Shown here piece by piece: positions 18,259 through 26,780 of a stretch of 64,000 bases of DNA. Origin of the DNA: Faecalibacterium sp. HTF-F (GTDB lineage: Bacteria; Bacillota; Clostridia; Oscillospirales; Ruminococcaceae); the NCBI RefSeq assembly GCF_023347535.1, contig NZ_CP094473.1, forward strand, positions 1,054,001 to 1,118,000, written 5' to 3'. The notes under the pieces were generated by a model. The model saw only the letters and a program-made list of their open reading frames with translations, had not been told where the DNA came from and did not search any database. A program made the position numbers and the translations under genes. Within the stretch, counting starts at the first letter, position 1. Each line of letters opens with the position of its first letter.

Positions 18259-18321
18259 AATTTCAAAAAGGCGAAGTTACCCATGATATTACATTGGTGA
18301 GTGTGATATAATATGGTCAAC
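18259..18321 (+). promoter_or_regulatory. Promoter copy 2 with no gene behind it
   Basis: This is a near-identical copy of the 63 bases at 14897-14959, including the extended -10 TGATATAAT. The flanking arms are now imperfect (GTTACCCAT, ATGGTCAAC). The CD1845-like gene that follows copy 1 is absent; a Rpn-like tail fragment follows instead. Confidence 0.7.
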
Positions 18322-18380
18322 TGAGAAAAACTACGATAACTAAAGACTTTTTTTACGGCTTGAGTTGTTCTTTAAAAGTT

Positions 18381-18500
18381 TTATTTGTTGAAAAACTGCA
18401 AGAAGGCCGTGTGACAATTGAAGAAGCAGCGGAAGATGCTGGAATGACAGTAGAGGAATTCAAGAAAGTGATGGAAAACACCTCTCTGCAGGCGGTCTAA
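18381..18500 (+). pseudogene. Second Rpn-like C-terminal tail
   Basis: The frame reads LFVEKLQEGRVTIEEAAEDA then GMTVEEFKKVMENTSLQAV and a stop. It parallels the end of the remnant at 17328-17552 (AAEKAKMTVEQFKKMMENT). No start codon or nuclease domain is attached. Confidence 0.6.
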
Positions 18501-18525
18501 GAAAAAACATATAGGTTAAACTGTT

Positions 18526-18587
18526 AAGCCCTACAAGGCTCAGATCGGTTCGATACCGACTGAAAGCCTTGTAGGGCTTATTTTTTT
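18526..18587 (+). terminator. Strong terminator with T-arm-like loop
   Basis: A 15-bp perfect stem, AAGCCCTACAAGGCT (18526-18540) with AGCCTTGTAGGGCTT (18565-18579), is followed by ATTTTTTT. The loop contains CGGTTCGATACCG, which looks like a tRNA T-arm and could be a relic of an attachment site. Confidence 0.85.
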
Positions 18588-18608
18588 GCTTTTTTTTCAA
18601 ATTTATTT

Positions 18609-19006
18609 GTGAAAAATGTTGTCCAAGACTTGACATCGGCCGGCATTGATTGGCAACGCGAGAAATGGCAATCAGGACTTGGCTCTAAGTTTATTCACCA
18701 AGGCGAAAAAAATGCTGCGAAATATGCGGACGAGGTCATTGTTCTGAGCAAAGGAGTGCAGGACTATTTTAAGGAAACTTATGGAAGAGAAACGCACTTT
18801 ATCCCTAATGGCGTGAATAGGCCGCAGATTCGGGAAGCAAGTCTGATTACAGATAAGTTCGGGCTGAAAAAAGACTCATACATATTGTTCCTCGGTCGTC
18901 TGGTGCCGGAGAAGGGCATTCGATATTTGGTTGAGGCCTTCAAGAATGTCAAGACAGATAAAAAATTGGTCATTGCAGGCGGCTCCAGTGATACGGATTC
19001 CTTTAT
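18609..19006 (+). pseudogene. Glycosyltransferase family 4, N-terminal/middle piece
   Basis: The peptide contains GIDWQREKWQSG, YADEVIVLSKGVQDYF and YILFLGRLVPEKGIRYLVEA, typical of GT-B fold family 4 glycosyltransferases, ending at GGSSDTDSF. The continuation, FMEELKELAKGDDRILFTGF, is found 5.2 kb away at 24194. The sequence ATTCCTTTAT is shared at both break points (18997-19006 and 24194-24203). The 5' end of the gene (about the first 90 residues of a normal enzyme) is also missing. Confidence 0.82.
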
Positions 19007-19011
19007 CTCTG

Positions 19012-19140
19012 GAAGCAAAGAAGGCCAAGGCAGATGCTAAGGCCGCTGAAGAAGCGAAGAAGACCGAAGCAGAGGCTGTGCTGAAGAAGTTACTGGCAAG
19101 CGGTATGAGTGCGGACGAGATCCTCGAAAAACTGAAATAA
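19012..19140 (+). pseudogene. Ala/Lys-rich coiled tail fragment
   Basis: After the glycosyltransferase break the frame continues as EAKKAKADAKAAEEAKKTEA and ends LLASGMSADEILEKLK. This is a charged helical C-terminus similar in style to Rpn-like tails (ADEILEKL). No N-terminal part is present. Confidence 0.45.
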
Positions 19141-19280
19141 CCAAGAAAACCGAGAAAAAAATAAATGCCGTGTGGACAAACTGAACTCTAGGAGTTCACA
19201 CAGTATTTTTTGAAGGACGCCGTATAGTTTGTAACGAAAATAAAAGAAGAACAAAATTTAAAAAAATGGAGCGTGAGAAA

Positions 19281-19664
19281 ATGAACTTATCTAAAATACA
19301 TCATATTGCAATTATCGTATCTGACTACGAAGCCGCAAAGAATTTTTATGTGAACAAGCTGGGCTTCTCTGTCATCAGAGAGAACTACCGTCCAGAGCGT
19401 AAGGACTGGAAGCTAGATCTTCGTGTCAATAAGCACACAGAGCTCGAGATTTTCGCTGAGGAAAACCCGCCGAAGCGTGTGAACCGTCCCGAAGCCTGTG
19501 GCCTGCGTCATCTTGCATTCTGTGTGGAGAGCGTGGAGCAGACGGTGAAAGAGCTGGCGGAGATAGGGATTGAATGTGAGCCAATCCGTGTGGATGATTA
19601 CACCGGCAAGAAGATGACATTCTTCCACGACCCGGATGGACTGCCGCTGGAACTGCACGAATAA
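19281..19664 (+). CDS. VOC-family (glyoxalase-like) protein, copy 2
   Basis: This 127-residue protein starts MNLSKIHHIAIIVSDYEAAK. It shares with copy 1 the segments NPPKRVNRPEACGLRHLAF and DPDGLPLELHE and the same candidate metal ligands. I prefer the ATG at 19281 because it aligns with copy 1; an ATG five codons earlier is also in frame. The stop is two bases before the next start, so the two genes are probably co-translated. Substrate unknown. Confidence 0.87.
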   Translation: MNLSKIHHIAIIVSDYEAAKNFYVNKLGFSVIRENYRPERKDWKLDLRVNKHTELEIFAEENPPKRVNRPEACGLRHLAFCVESVEQTVKELAEIGIECEPIRVDDYTGKKMTFFHDPDGLPLELHE

Positions 19665-19666
19665 TT

Positions 19667-20461
19667 ATGGGAGAAAAAAGAGCATATAAAGCCAGAAAGC
19701 CTGGCGGCGGCCGGAAAAAGTTAAAGCCGGAATACGATGCCGGGAAGAATCTGAAAGATCAGATGGATGCGGCTGTGGCGCTCTATCAGGAGGACTGCTC
19801 CCTCCAATCCATCGCCGATGTGCTAAACCTAAACCCAATCAAAGTGAGAAAGCTGCTCATCACAGCCGGTGTGTATGAATCTGAAGTGGCGGAAAAAGTA
19901 AAAAACACTTTTGAAGAATATCGAGAAACACAGGACTACAAAACCGCCATCCTCTCAACCGCAAACACTTTTCAACTTTCCAAAGCCTCCGTTACCTCGT
20001 ACCTGCCTTATAAAAAAGGCGTGTACTTCCCAAGTACAGCAGAAAAAGAGAAGGTCAGTGTTGGGGCAGAGCGGCAGCGGAGATACAGAGAAATGAAGCG
20101 GTGGAGGGCCAATCCAACAGAAGAAAACTTTTGGGATGTGGTTCTGGCCTATGCCGGGGTGAAATTTAAAACCTACTCCGGGTTGCCATTCTCTTACGAA
20201 ATAAAAAAAGGCAGGAACGGCGAGTACACGAAAGAGCTGTGGATTGACCGCCGGGAGAATAGTAAAAGCCTGGCGTGGAGTTCTGTGCTACTGGCTCTGG
20301 GCAATATTAAAAAGGTAGGAGAAGTAGTTGAACGACCGAAAGCACTGGGCGATATCCGGGGTGTGACCTATATATACGGAATGTTCTATCGGTTCGGACT
20401 GATCGACGTGCCGGATGAAGCAAAAGAAAAGATGAAGAAAGCATTCAGCAAATCGTCCTGA
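19667..20461 (+). CDS. Putative helix-turn-helix protein of unknown function
   Basis: This 264-residue basic protein starts MGEKRAYKARKPGGGRKKLK. An N-terminal helix-turn-helix-like stretch, CSLQSIADVLNLNPIKVRKL, is followed by a second possible one around LSKASVTSYLPYKKGVYF. The C-terminal half (FWDVVLAYAGVKFKTYSGLP, ELWIDRRENSKSLAWSSVLL) is not recognised. It follows VOC copy 2 by two bases. A DNA-binding role is inferred from basic charge and the helix-turn-helix pattern only. Confidence 0.7.
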   Translation: MGEKRAYKARKPGGGRKKLKPEYDAGKNLKDQMDAAVALYQEDCSLQSIADVLNLNPIKVRKLLITAGVYESEVAEKVKNTFEEYRETQDYKTAILSTANTFQLSKASVTSYLPYKKGVYFPSTAEKEKVSVGAERQRRYREMKRWRANPTEENFWDVVLAYAGVKFKTYSGLPFSYEIKKGRNGEYTKELWIDRRENSKSLAWSSVLLALGNIKKVGEVVERPKALGDIRGVTYIYGMFYRFGLIDVPDEAKEKMKKAFSKSS

Positions 20462-20537
20462 CACGGATGCCGCAGAGGGGGGAAAAGCATCACCCAATGT
20501 TTGAGGTCATTGCGTGACCCGGAAATCACAAAAAAAT

Positions 20538-20563
20538 CCGCCTGCGGAATGAACCACAGGCGG
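20538..20563 (-). terminator. Terminator of the alpha/beta hydrolase gene
   Basis: CCGCCTG (20538-20544) pairs with CAGGCGG (20557-20563). On the minus strand the stem is followed by ATTTTTTT. It separates the convergent genes on either side. Confidence 0.8.
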
Positions 20564-20574
20564 CTGAAATCACA

Positions 20575-21402
20575 TTATAGCTTATTCAAAAAGTCTTCCA
20601 GAACATGGTTCCACTTTTCGGGGTACTCATAGAACATCAGGTGACCGCCCATGACGTAGGTGTCGTAACCGGGAAGCTGTGTTTCGACAAAGGGCTTTGC
20701 AATGTCCTGCCAGTGTTCTGCAATGAACATCAGGCTGGGCATCGTTGCACCGACATCTTTTGCGATTTCAAGATAGTTGGAGAACACAGCGTCGCAGAAC
20801 AACTGACGGCAGATCCAGTATGGTGTGCGGCCGGAAATATCCAGCAGATACTCCAGCTCATCAGGCTCCATCTTATGCTGAATCATGACGCCAGTCGCGT
20901 ACTCGCTAAAGAACTCACGGCATCCCTCAGAAGAAGTCAACACCTGTGTGGCAACCTGAGACAGCTCTTCAATCGTGCCCTCAGTCCACCACTTCGGATC
21001 AGGGGAGAGCGGGAGAGGAGACATATCGATAGTCACAACGCCGCGCAGCTTGTCTTTGCCGAACTGCTGCACGTAGCTCCATGTGTCAAGGTTGCCCGTG
21101 CTCCAGCCAATCAGGATAATATCTTTGAGACCCAATGCATCAATCAGACCAGCTACATCGCGACCGTGGGTCAGGTAGTCGTTGCCATCCACGGTTTTGG
21201 CAGAATAGCCTTGGCCGCGAGGATCGATAGCAATGACACGATATTCAGAGGAGAAATACTCCAGTTGGTTCTTGAAAATCTCACCAGAGAAGGTCAGGCC
21301 GGGAATGAAGACCAACGGCTTACCTTCGCCTTTTTCCAAGATATGTAACTCCACACCAGGGGCCACAGTGACATACTTGCTTTCAATACGATCTTTTGCC
21401 AT
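20575..21402 (-). CDS. Alpha/beta hydrolase
   Basis: This 275-residue protein starts MAKDRIESKYVTVAPGVELH, chosen because GGGAGG lies six bases upstream. The nucleophile elbow is GWSTGN. The oxyanion region LVFIPGLTFSGEIFKNQLEY, the GYSAKT motif after DPRGQ, and a C-terminal GGHLMFYEYPEKW histidine complete the usual catalytic set. It resembles haloperoxidase/esterase-type hydrolases. The substrate cannot be told. No signal peptide, so cytoplasmic. Confidence 0.88.
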   Translation of the reverse strand: MAKDRIESKYVTVAPGVELHILEKGEGKPLVFIPGLTFSGEIFKNQLEYFSSEYRVIAIDPRGQGYSAKTVDGNDYLTHGRDVAGLIDALGLKDIILIGWSTGNLDTWSYVQQFGKDKLRGVVTIDMSPLPLSPDPKWWTEGTIEELSQVATQVLTSSEGCREFFSEYATGVMIQHKMEPDELEYLLDISGRTPYWICRQLFCDAVFSNYLEIAKDVGATMPSLMFIAEHWQDIAKPFVETQLPGYDTYVMGGHLMFYEYPEKWNHVLEDFLNKL

Positions 21403-21525
21403 GAGAAAACCTCCCAACAAAATCTATAAATCGAATTGGCTTGTCTGAATTATATATCTGGAAAAAGAGAAAAGCAATGGCTTGATAGAAACTGCACTGC
21501 TGTAATCTACAAAAATTTTCAGTGC

Positions 21526-21600
21526 ATTGAGGTTTTCAACGATAAGCGCGTGAAAATTCGTTTTACATTTGAAGATGTGCTGGCAGGCTATGCAGAATGA
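21526..21600 (+). pseudogene. C-terminal scrap of a serine recombinase
   Basis: The frame reads IEVFNDKRVKIRFTFEDVLA GYAE and stop, matching the end of recombinase 3 (IEVSADKRIRIVFGFQDVLA). Only the last 24 codons remain. The 11-mer CACTGCTGTAA flanks it at 21495-21505 and 21615-21625. Confidence 0.75.
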
Positions 21601-21714
21601 GTTGTAGTCGAAATCACTGCTGTAAGCAGAGTTTTTCTTGTAAGAACACGAGATTCATGGTATCATAAGAGTAAGGAAAAGTCTGTGCATGGCTACGCGA
21701 AAGGAGCAGCAGAG

Positions 21715-23385
21715 ATGAAAGAAATGAATATTCCCGTTGGAGTTTCGGATTTTGAAGAAATTCGTAAAAATGGGTATTACTATATTGATAAATCGGGGCT
21801 GATTGGCGAACTGCTCAGTAGAACCGGAACGAAAGTGACGCTTATTACTCGCCCCAGACGATTCGGTAAGACATTGGGCATGAGTATGCTGGAAAACTTC
21901 TTCGACATCCGAAAGAACAGCCGAAAACTGTTTGAAGGGCTAGAAATTGCAGAGCATCAGGCATTATGTGATGCGTGGATGAACCAGTATCCGACAATCT
22001 CTATTTCATTCCGGCAGATAGATGGTCTGAATTTTATGGATGCATATCAGCAGCTTGTCTATGAAATTGCTCTTCTGTATCAGAATCACACGTATTTGTT
22101 GGATAGTCAGGTGATAAGCAAACAAGAAAAATTTCTTTTTCAGCAGATAAGTGATCGAAAAGCGGAAAAGACGGATGTGCTGCGCTCGATTCAATTTTTA
22201 ACATTGCTGCTAAATAAGCATTACAACAAAAAAGTAATTCTTCTTATAGATGAGTATGATGTTCCTGTAGCGAAAGCAAACAATAACGGTTACTATACTG
22301 AAATGCTCGATGTTATGAAAGGCTTAATGCAGGCCCTAAAAGACAATCAAGCACTTCAATTCGCAGTTGTTACGGGTTGCTTAAAGATTGCGAAAGAGAG
22401 CATCTTTACAGGAACCAACAATTTTGTATCGGATACTATTACAAATTCTCGTCTGAACGAGTATTTCGGATTTGTACAGAGCGAGGTTGACCAGCTGCTA
22501 AAGGATGCCGACCTGACAGAGCAGGCTGAGAATATCAAAAAATGGTATGATGGATACCATTTCGGAGCCTTTGATGTTTACTGCCCGTGGGATGTAATGA
22601 ACTATATGCTGGAATTACAGCGCAACCCGAAGGCTAAGCCTATCAGCTACTGGAAGAACACCAGCGACAATGCAATCATCCGTTCCTTTATTAACTATGC
22701 GGGGAGTACAATCACAAATAAACTTGAAACCCTGATGGCTGGCGGCTACATTGTTCAGCGTGTGGATGAAAACCTGACCTATGACTACCTGCATTCCTCA
22801 GAAGATAATCTCTGGAGTACGCTGTATCTGACAGGGTACTTGACCAAAGCTCGTGAAGGCGATTATAAAGGCGAATTGTCGGATGGCATGGTTGCCCTTA
22901 TGATTCCTAATGCAGAAATCAAAGAGATTTTTGAAACAACAGTCATCAAATGGTTCGATGACAGTACGAAGAAGTGGAATCGAAATGCTTTGTTTGATGC
23001 AGTCTGGAACGGTGACAGCGAAGGCATTACCAAGGAAATGAATGCTCTGCTCCGGCGAACCATTAGCTACCATGACTATCGGGAGGACTTCTACCACGCA
23101 TTCCTTGCGGGCATCTTCACAGGTGCAGGATACATGGTGGATTCCAATAAGGAACATGGCGAAGGACGAAGCGATGTGGTCGTCTACGATTCCATCAATG
23201 CCCGCGTTGCAATCTTTGAGGCGAAGTATACGAAGGTTTTGGAAAATCTGGAGAGTGAGTGCGATACAGCGTTGCAGCAAATTGATGATCGGATGTATGC
23301 AAAAGAGTATGAGGATGACTACGATCAAATCCTTTGCTACGGCATTTCGTTCTTTAAAAAACGCTGCATGGTAAAGAAAAAGTGA
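21715..23385 (+). CDS. AAA-ATPase-like protein with PD-(D/E)XK nuclease domain
   Basis: This 556-residue protein starts MKEMNIPVGVSDFEEIRKNG after AAAGGAG. The P-loop-like RPRRFGKT (46-53), LLIDEYDVPVAKA (Walker B-like) and WYDGYHFGAFDVYCPWDVMN mark the AAA-ATPase_like family. The C-terminal GRSDVVVYDSINARVAIFEAKY is a PD-(D/E)XK nuclease core. Such genes are abundant in gut bacterial islands, with proposed roles in defence or mobile DNA but no proven function. It stands alone, followed by a strong terminator. Confidence 0.88.
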   Translation: MKEMNIPVGVSDFEEIRKNGYYYIDKSGLIGELLSRTGTKVTLITRPRRFGKTLGMSMLENFFDIRKNSRKLFEGLEIAEHQALCDAWMNQYPTISISFRQIDGLNFMDAYQQLVYEIALLYQNHTYLLDSQVISKQEKFLFQQISDRKAEKTDVLRSIQFLTLLLNKHYNKKVILLIDEYDVPVAKANNNGYYTEMLDVMKGLMQALKDNQALQFAVVTGCLKIAKESIFTGTNNFVSDTITNSRLNEYFGFVQSEVDQLLKDADLTEQAENIKKWYDGYHFGAFDVYCPWDVMNYMLELQRNPKAKPISYWKNTSDNAIIRSFINYAGSTITNKLETLMAGGYIVQRVDENLTYDYLHSSEDNLWSTLYLTGYLTKAREGDYKGELSDGMVALMIPNAEIKEIFETTVIKWFDDSTKKWNRNALFDAVWNGDSEGITKEMNALLRRTISYHDYREDFYHAFLAGIFTGAGYMVDSNKEHGEGRSDVVVYDSINARVAIFEAKYTKVLENLESECDTALQQIDDRMYAKEYEDDYDQILCYGISFFKKRCMVKKK

Positions 23386-23461
23386 TTCACAGCAAAGCTT
23401 AACTTGAATTTTGTATTATAACTTAAAATAAGTTAAAACGCAGAAAAAGAGTTATAAAGCG

Positions 23462-23534
23462 AAGCCCGCATAAGCCACAGACGGCACCCAGGAGGATTCG
23501 AGGGTGCCGTCTGCAGCTTATGCGGGCTTTTTTA
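23462..23534 (+). terminator. Long terminator after the AAA-ATPase
   Basis: AAGCCCGCATAAG pairs with CTTATGCGGGCTT, and an inner CAGACGGCACCC (23478-23489) pairs with GGGTGCCGTCTG (23502-23513). TTTTTT follows. Confidence 0.9.
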
Positions 23535-23560
23535 TTTTGCGATTTTAATACGGATAGGTG

Positions 23561-23809
23561 CTAAATTCCAAGGCTGACAAGAGCGGCCTTTAACTCTTTT
23601 GCCATGCGAATAATGACAGTCTGTTCAGTTTCATCGCAGTCTAATAAGAGACGATGTAAATTGGAATCAGAGGAAGAAAGAGAATAATCGAGGCTGTCAA
23701 CCAGTAGCGCATCGACAGAAATATGTAGAGCATTGGCGAGATCAACCAAGATTGGCAAACTGGGAGTCTTGACTCCGTTTTCAAGATAGGCAATACGCAT
23801 GAGTTCCAA
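23561..23809 (-). pseudogene. XRE-family regulator missing its N-terminus
   Basis: The frame reads IAYLENGVKTPSLPILVDLA then NALHISVDALLVDSL, the second half of an XRE helix-turn-helix domain, plus a C-terminal tail. The first two helices are absent; unrelated sequence begins at about 23800. No ribosome site precedes the available ATG. Confidence 0.7.
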
Positions 23810-23810
23810 A

Positions 23811-24088
23811 CGAATGCAGAGCGCATCTTAATAGGAAATTCTGAATTTACTCCTGCGCTGGATTCTCCGATTTCGGTGGGCGTTAAGTTAAATGGCTTTG
23901 TTTTGTGCCAGATGTATCGTGAGGGAGTCTTGACTTTGGATGCGGTGCGGCAACTTCGCCGCAATGATAGAAAATTGACTTATACACGGCAGCAAGCGGA
24001 TAAGTCGATTATCTGCCGTAAAGAAGTTATAACGAAAGATCAGTTTATTGATTTGATTCGGGATGCGACAGTTCAAATCCTGTTCTAA
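23811..24088 (+). pseudogene. Fragment of an unrecognised gene
   Basis: An open frame without a good start reads NAERILIGNSEFTPALDSPI then SVGVKLNGFVLCQMYREGVL and ends IDLIRDATVQILF. It begins exactly where the XRE remnant ends on the other strand, so it is probably another truncated piece. Family unknown. Confidence 0.4.
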
Positions 24089-24112
24089 CAGTGATATGGT
24101 AGAACAGGGTCA

Positions 24113-24152
24113 GCCCTAGTCTTTCTTGCGAAAGACAAGGCGGTTTTTTTTG
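24113..24152 (+). terminator. Terminator in debris region
   Basis: GTCTTTC-TTGC-GAAAGAC (24119-24136), extended by GCC/GGC pairs, is followed by a run of eight T. Confidence 0.75.
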
Positions 24153-24193
24153 TTTTATCCTCGACTGCTATGAGTCTTTTTATACTTACTTGT

Positions 24194-24330
24194 ATTCCTT
24201 TATGGAGGAATTGAAAGAACTGGCGAAGGGTGACGATCGGATTCTCTTTACTGGGTTTGTGCAGGGAGCAATGCTGGATGAACTGTACAGCAATGCTTAC
24301 ATTTACACGCTGCCGTCTGATCTGGAAGGA
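24194..24330 (+). pseudogene. Glycosyltransferase family 4, displaced C-terminal piece
   Basis: The frame reads FMEELKELAKGDDRILFTGF then VQGAMLDELYSNAYIYTLPS and DLEG. This is the nucleotide-sugar binding region that should follow GGSSDTDSF of the piece at 18609-19006. After DLEG the expected continuation is replaced by the leader of recombinase 5. The shared ATTCCTTTAT at 24194-24203 marks the left break. Confidence 0.8.
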
Positions 24331-24384
24331 ATCAAAAGCAGATGGGGCAGCGTGAAGTGTCTGCTTAAAAGGAGGCTGTGACTT

Positions 24385-25557
24385 ATGGCAAGAGTAAGCA
24401 AGAAGGTAAGTGCGGCGCAGCGGGAAGCGGAGAACGCACCGCACCGTATCTGGAAAACCGCAATTTACGCACGACTGTCCGATTTTGATGATGTACTTCG
24501 GGATACGGAATCGCTGGAAGTGCAGATTTCTTACATCAAAGAGTATGTCAACCACCGGGATGATCTGATGCTGCTGGATATGTTTGCGGACAAGCGGTGC
24601 ACAGGGATGAACTTTGACCGCCCGGAATTTGAACGGCTGTTGAAAGCACTGCAGGAGCGGAAAGTCAACTGCATTGTGGTAAAGGACTTTTCCCGACTGG
24701 GTCGTAATTTCGTGGAAACAGGTCAGTATCTGGAGCAAGTGTTTCCACTGTTTGGCGTAAGATTTATAGCCATCAATGATAATTATGACAGCCTGAACAG
24801 ACAGAGCCGGGACGGGATGCTGGTGCCGATCAAGAGCATGATCAATGAAATGTACTCGAAAGACCTGTCCAAGAAGATTCAGTCGTGCTTTCGTTCCAAG
24901 GAAGCACGGGGAGAAATCTATACGCCTGTTCCGTTCGGTTACAAGAGAAATCAGCAGAATCATTTGATTCTGGACAAGGAAGTCAGCGATGTGGTAGTTC
25001 GGATTTTTCTCTGGAAGAAATCCGGCATGAAAGAGCGCGAGATTGCAAAGAAGCTGTCTGCGCAGGGAATCCAGACACCTTTTACACGCCGCTGTCAGCT
25101 GGGATACCTGAAAAACACCTTGCGGGTAAAGGACCCAGCATGGCAGACCGTTTTCGTGACAAAGGTGCTGGAAAATCCAATCTACACAGGAACAATGGTC
25201 TATAACCGCATCGCCTACGATGAAGCGAATCGGAAAATTGGGCAGAATCCACGGGAAAGCTGGCGGATGGTGCCGGATAGCCATCCGGCGATTATCAGCT
25301 GGGAACTGTTTGATGAAGTTTCCGCATTACGGGAAGCTGAGCAAGCAGTCAAGGAAGAACGAAAAAAGTGGTGCAGACAGCGCAGAGAGAACAATCCGAA
25401 CATCTTCAAAGGCAGAATCTTTTGCAAAAAGTGCGGAGAAAAATTGGTTTGTCATTGGCAAAGTGATGGGAAAAAATGCTTCAGATCAAGCGTGGTGGCT
25501 ATGAAGATTATATTTCTGCTGAATCTCTGGTGGAGCGCATTCATGGCCTGCCCGTGA
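24385..25557 (+). pseudogene. Large serine recombinase 5, C-terminal half lost
   Basis: The catalytic domain is intact: AIYARLSDFDDVLRDTESLE with YARLS, IVVKDFSRLGRNFVETGQYL and FIAINDNYDS. The recombinase domain (PVPFGYKRNQQNHLILDKEV) and the first zinc-ribbon pair (CKKCGEKLVC) follow. Similarity then ends after about 370 residues, where the coiled coil and C-terminus should be. Another frame over 25485-25603 reads EDYISAESLVERIHGLPVKS and may be a foreign fragment. GGAGG precedes the start. It likely binds DNA abnormally, if it is expressed. Confidence 0.82.
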
Positions 25558-25800
25558 AGAGTATCGAGTTTATCACAGAGGAGGATCAGCGAAAAGACGC
25601 CTGAAGCAGAATCCTTCATCGGACACTGAAAGCGCAGAGGCGGAATCTTAGGCGGCACCTGGTTAGCCGACCAGCTCCATCAGACGTTCTTTTGGGTCTA
25701 CAATATAATATCTGTTTGTTTAGAGCGATACCGTAGCAATATGGAAGAAAAAATCAGACTTGCGGTTTTCGGACAGAAACGTCTTTCTCGTGAAGGCGGG

Positions 25801-25827
25801 ATCTTCTCGGCTATGAGGGTGTTTCAT
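25801..25827 (+). repeat. 27-bp direct repeat, right copy
   Basis: It matches 15740-15766 with one difference. It sits eight bases before the 3' end of the core nnrD gene, so it marks the right limit of the island. Confidence 0.75.
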
Positions 25828-25834
25828 AAGCCCT

Positions 25835-26734
25835 TTATCTCTGATTTTCCGCAAACATCCGGCCAAGCTGCGGCAGGATATCATGCGGCAGCATCCCGTA
25901 CTCCCCGCAAAGCGCAGCAGCACGGTCAGCTGCGGCACCATGCAGATACACCGCACAGGAAGCAGCTTCAAACGCAGGCAGACGGCAGGCCAGCAGGGCC
26001 GCCGTCATACCGGCCAGTACATCCCCGCTGCCGCCCCGGGCAAGGCCCGGGTTGCCGGTGGGATTCACGCATGCACGGCCATCCGGCGCAGCCACAACGG
26101 TGCGGGAACCCTTGAGCACCACCACGACGTTCCATTTTTTCGCATACTGCCGGGCAATTTTCTCACGGTCGGCGCTGATTTCTGCCACGGAAAGGCCGGT
26201 GAGCCGGGCCATTTCACCGGGATGCGGCGTAAGGATCAACTCGCCTGTCAGATGGGGCAGCGCCTTCCCCTCAGCCAAAAGCTGCGCGGCGGCATTCAGG
26301 CCGTCAGCGTCCAGCACTGCACTGCCCGCAAAGCCCGGCAGAAGCCTTTGTACCAGTACGCGTGTCTCCGCTGCGCGGGCTGCACTCTGGGCCGTACCGC
26401 CAAGGCCCGGGCCCAGCAGCAGCACTGTGGCCTTCTGTCGCTGAATAAACGGGATACTTTCCGGTGAGATGCCGCCGTCGGCCCCTGCGGCGCACGGGCA
26501 CAGACAGCACTCCGGCAGGCGGGCTGCGGCAGCAGCGAGCACCGGCTCCACACTGGCAAGGGTCACGATGCCCGCACCGGTGCGCAGAGCTCCCTCGGCG
26601 GCAAGCAGGGCCGCACCACGGTAAGACGCACTGCCCGCAACGGCCAGAACAGTGCCAAAGGTGCCCTTGTGGCTTTCACGCGGGCGCGGCGGGATGACCT
26701 GCCAGACAAAATCTTCGGTTATTTCCACAGCCAT
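25835..26734 (-). CDS. nnrD: ADP/ATP-dependent (S)-NAD(P)H-hydrate dehydratase
   Basis: This 299-residue enzyme repairs hydrated NADH and NADPH by dehydrating the S form at the cost of a nucleotide. Family motifs are present: KGTFGTVLAVAGSASYRGAA near the N-terminus, LDADGLNA, LTPHPGEMARL and GNPGLARGGSGDVLAGMTAA, the ribokinase-like anion hole with catalytic aspartate. The length fits the stand-alone dehydratase without the N-terminal epimerase domain that some NnrD proteins carry. It is the first core gene right of the island. Confidence 0.92.
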   Translation of the reverse strand: MAVEITEDFVWQVIPPRPRESHKGTFGTVLAVAGSASYRGAALLAAEGALRTGAGIVTLASVEPVLAAAAARLPECCLCPCAAGADGGISPESIPFIQRQKATVLLLGPGLGGTAQSAARAAETRVLVQRLLPGFAGSAVLDADGLNAAAQLLAEGKALPHLTGELILTPHPGEMARLTGLSVAEISADREKIARQYAKKWNVVVVLKGSRTVVAAPDGRACVNPTGNPGLARGGSGDVLAGMTAALLACRLPAFEAASCAVYLHGAAADRAAALCGEYGMLPHDILPQLGRMFAENQR

Positions 26735-26780
26735 AAAGGCACCTCCAGAAAACGATTTAAAATCTGTTGCTTCTCAAAGC

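Noticed and set aside
24085..25284. 399-codon minus-strand ORF opposite recombinase 5
   Set aside because: Shadow frame of a recognisable recombinase; no ribosome site or family.
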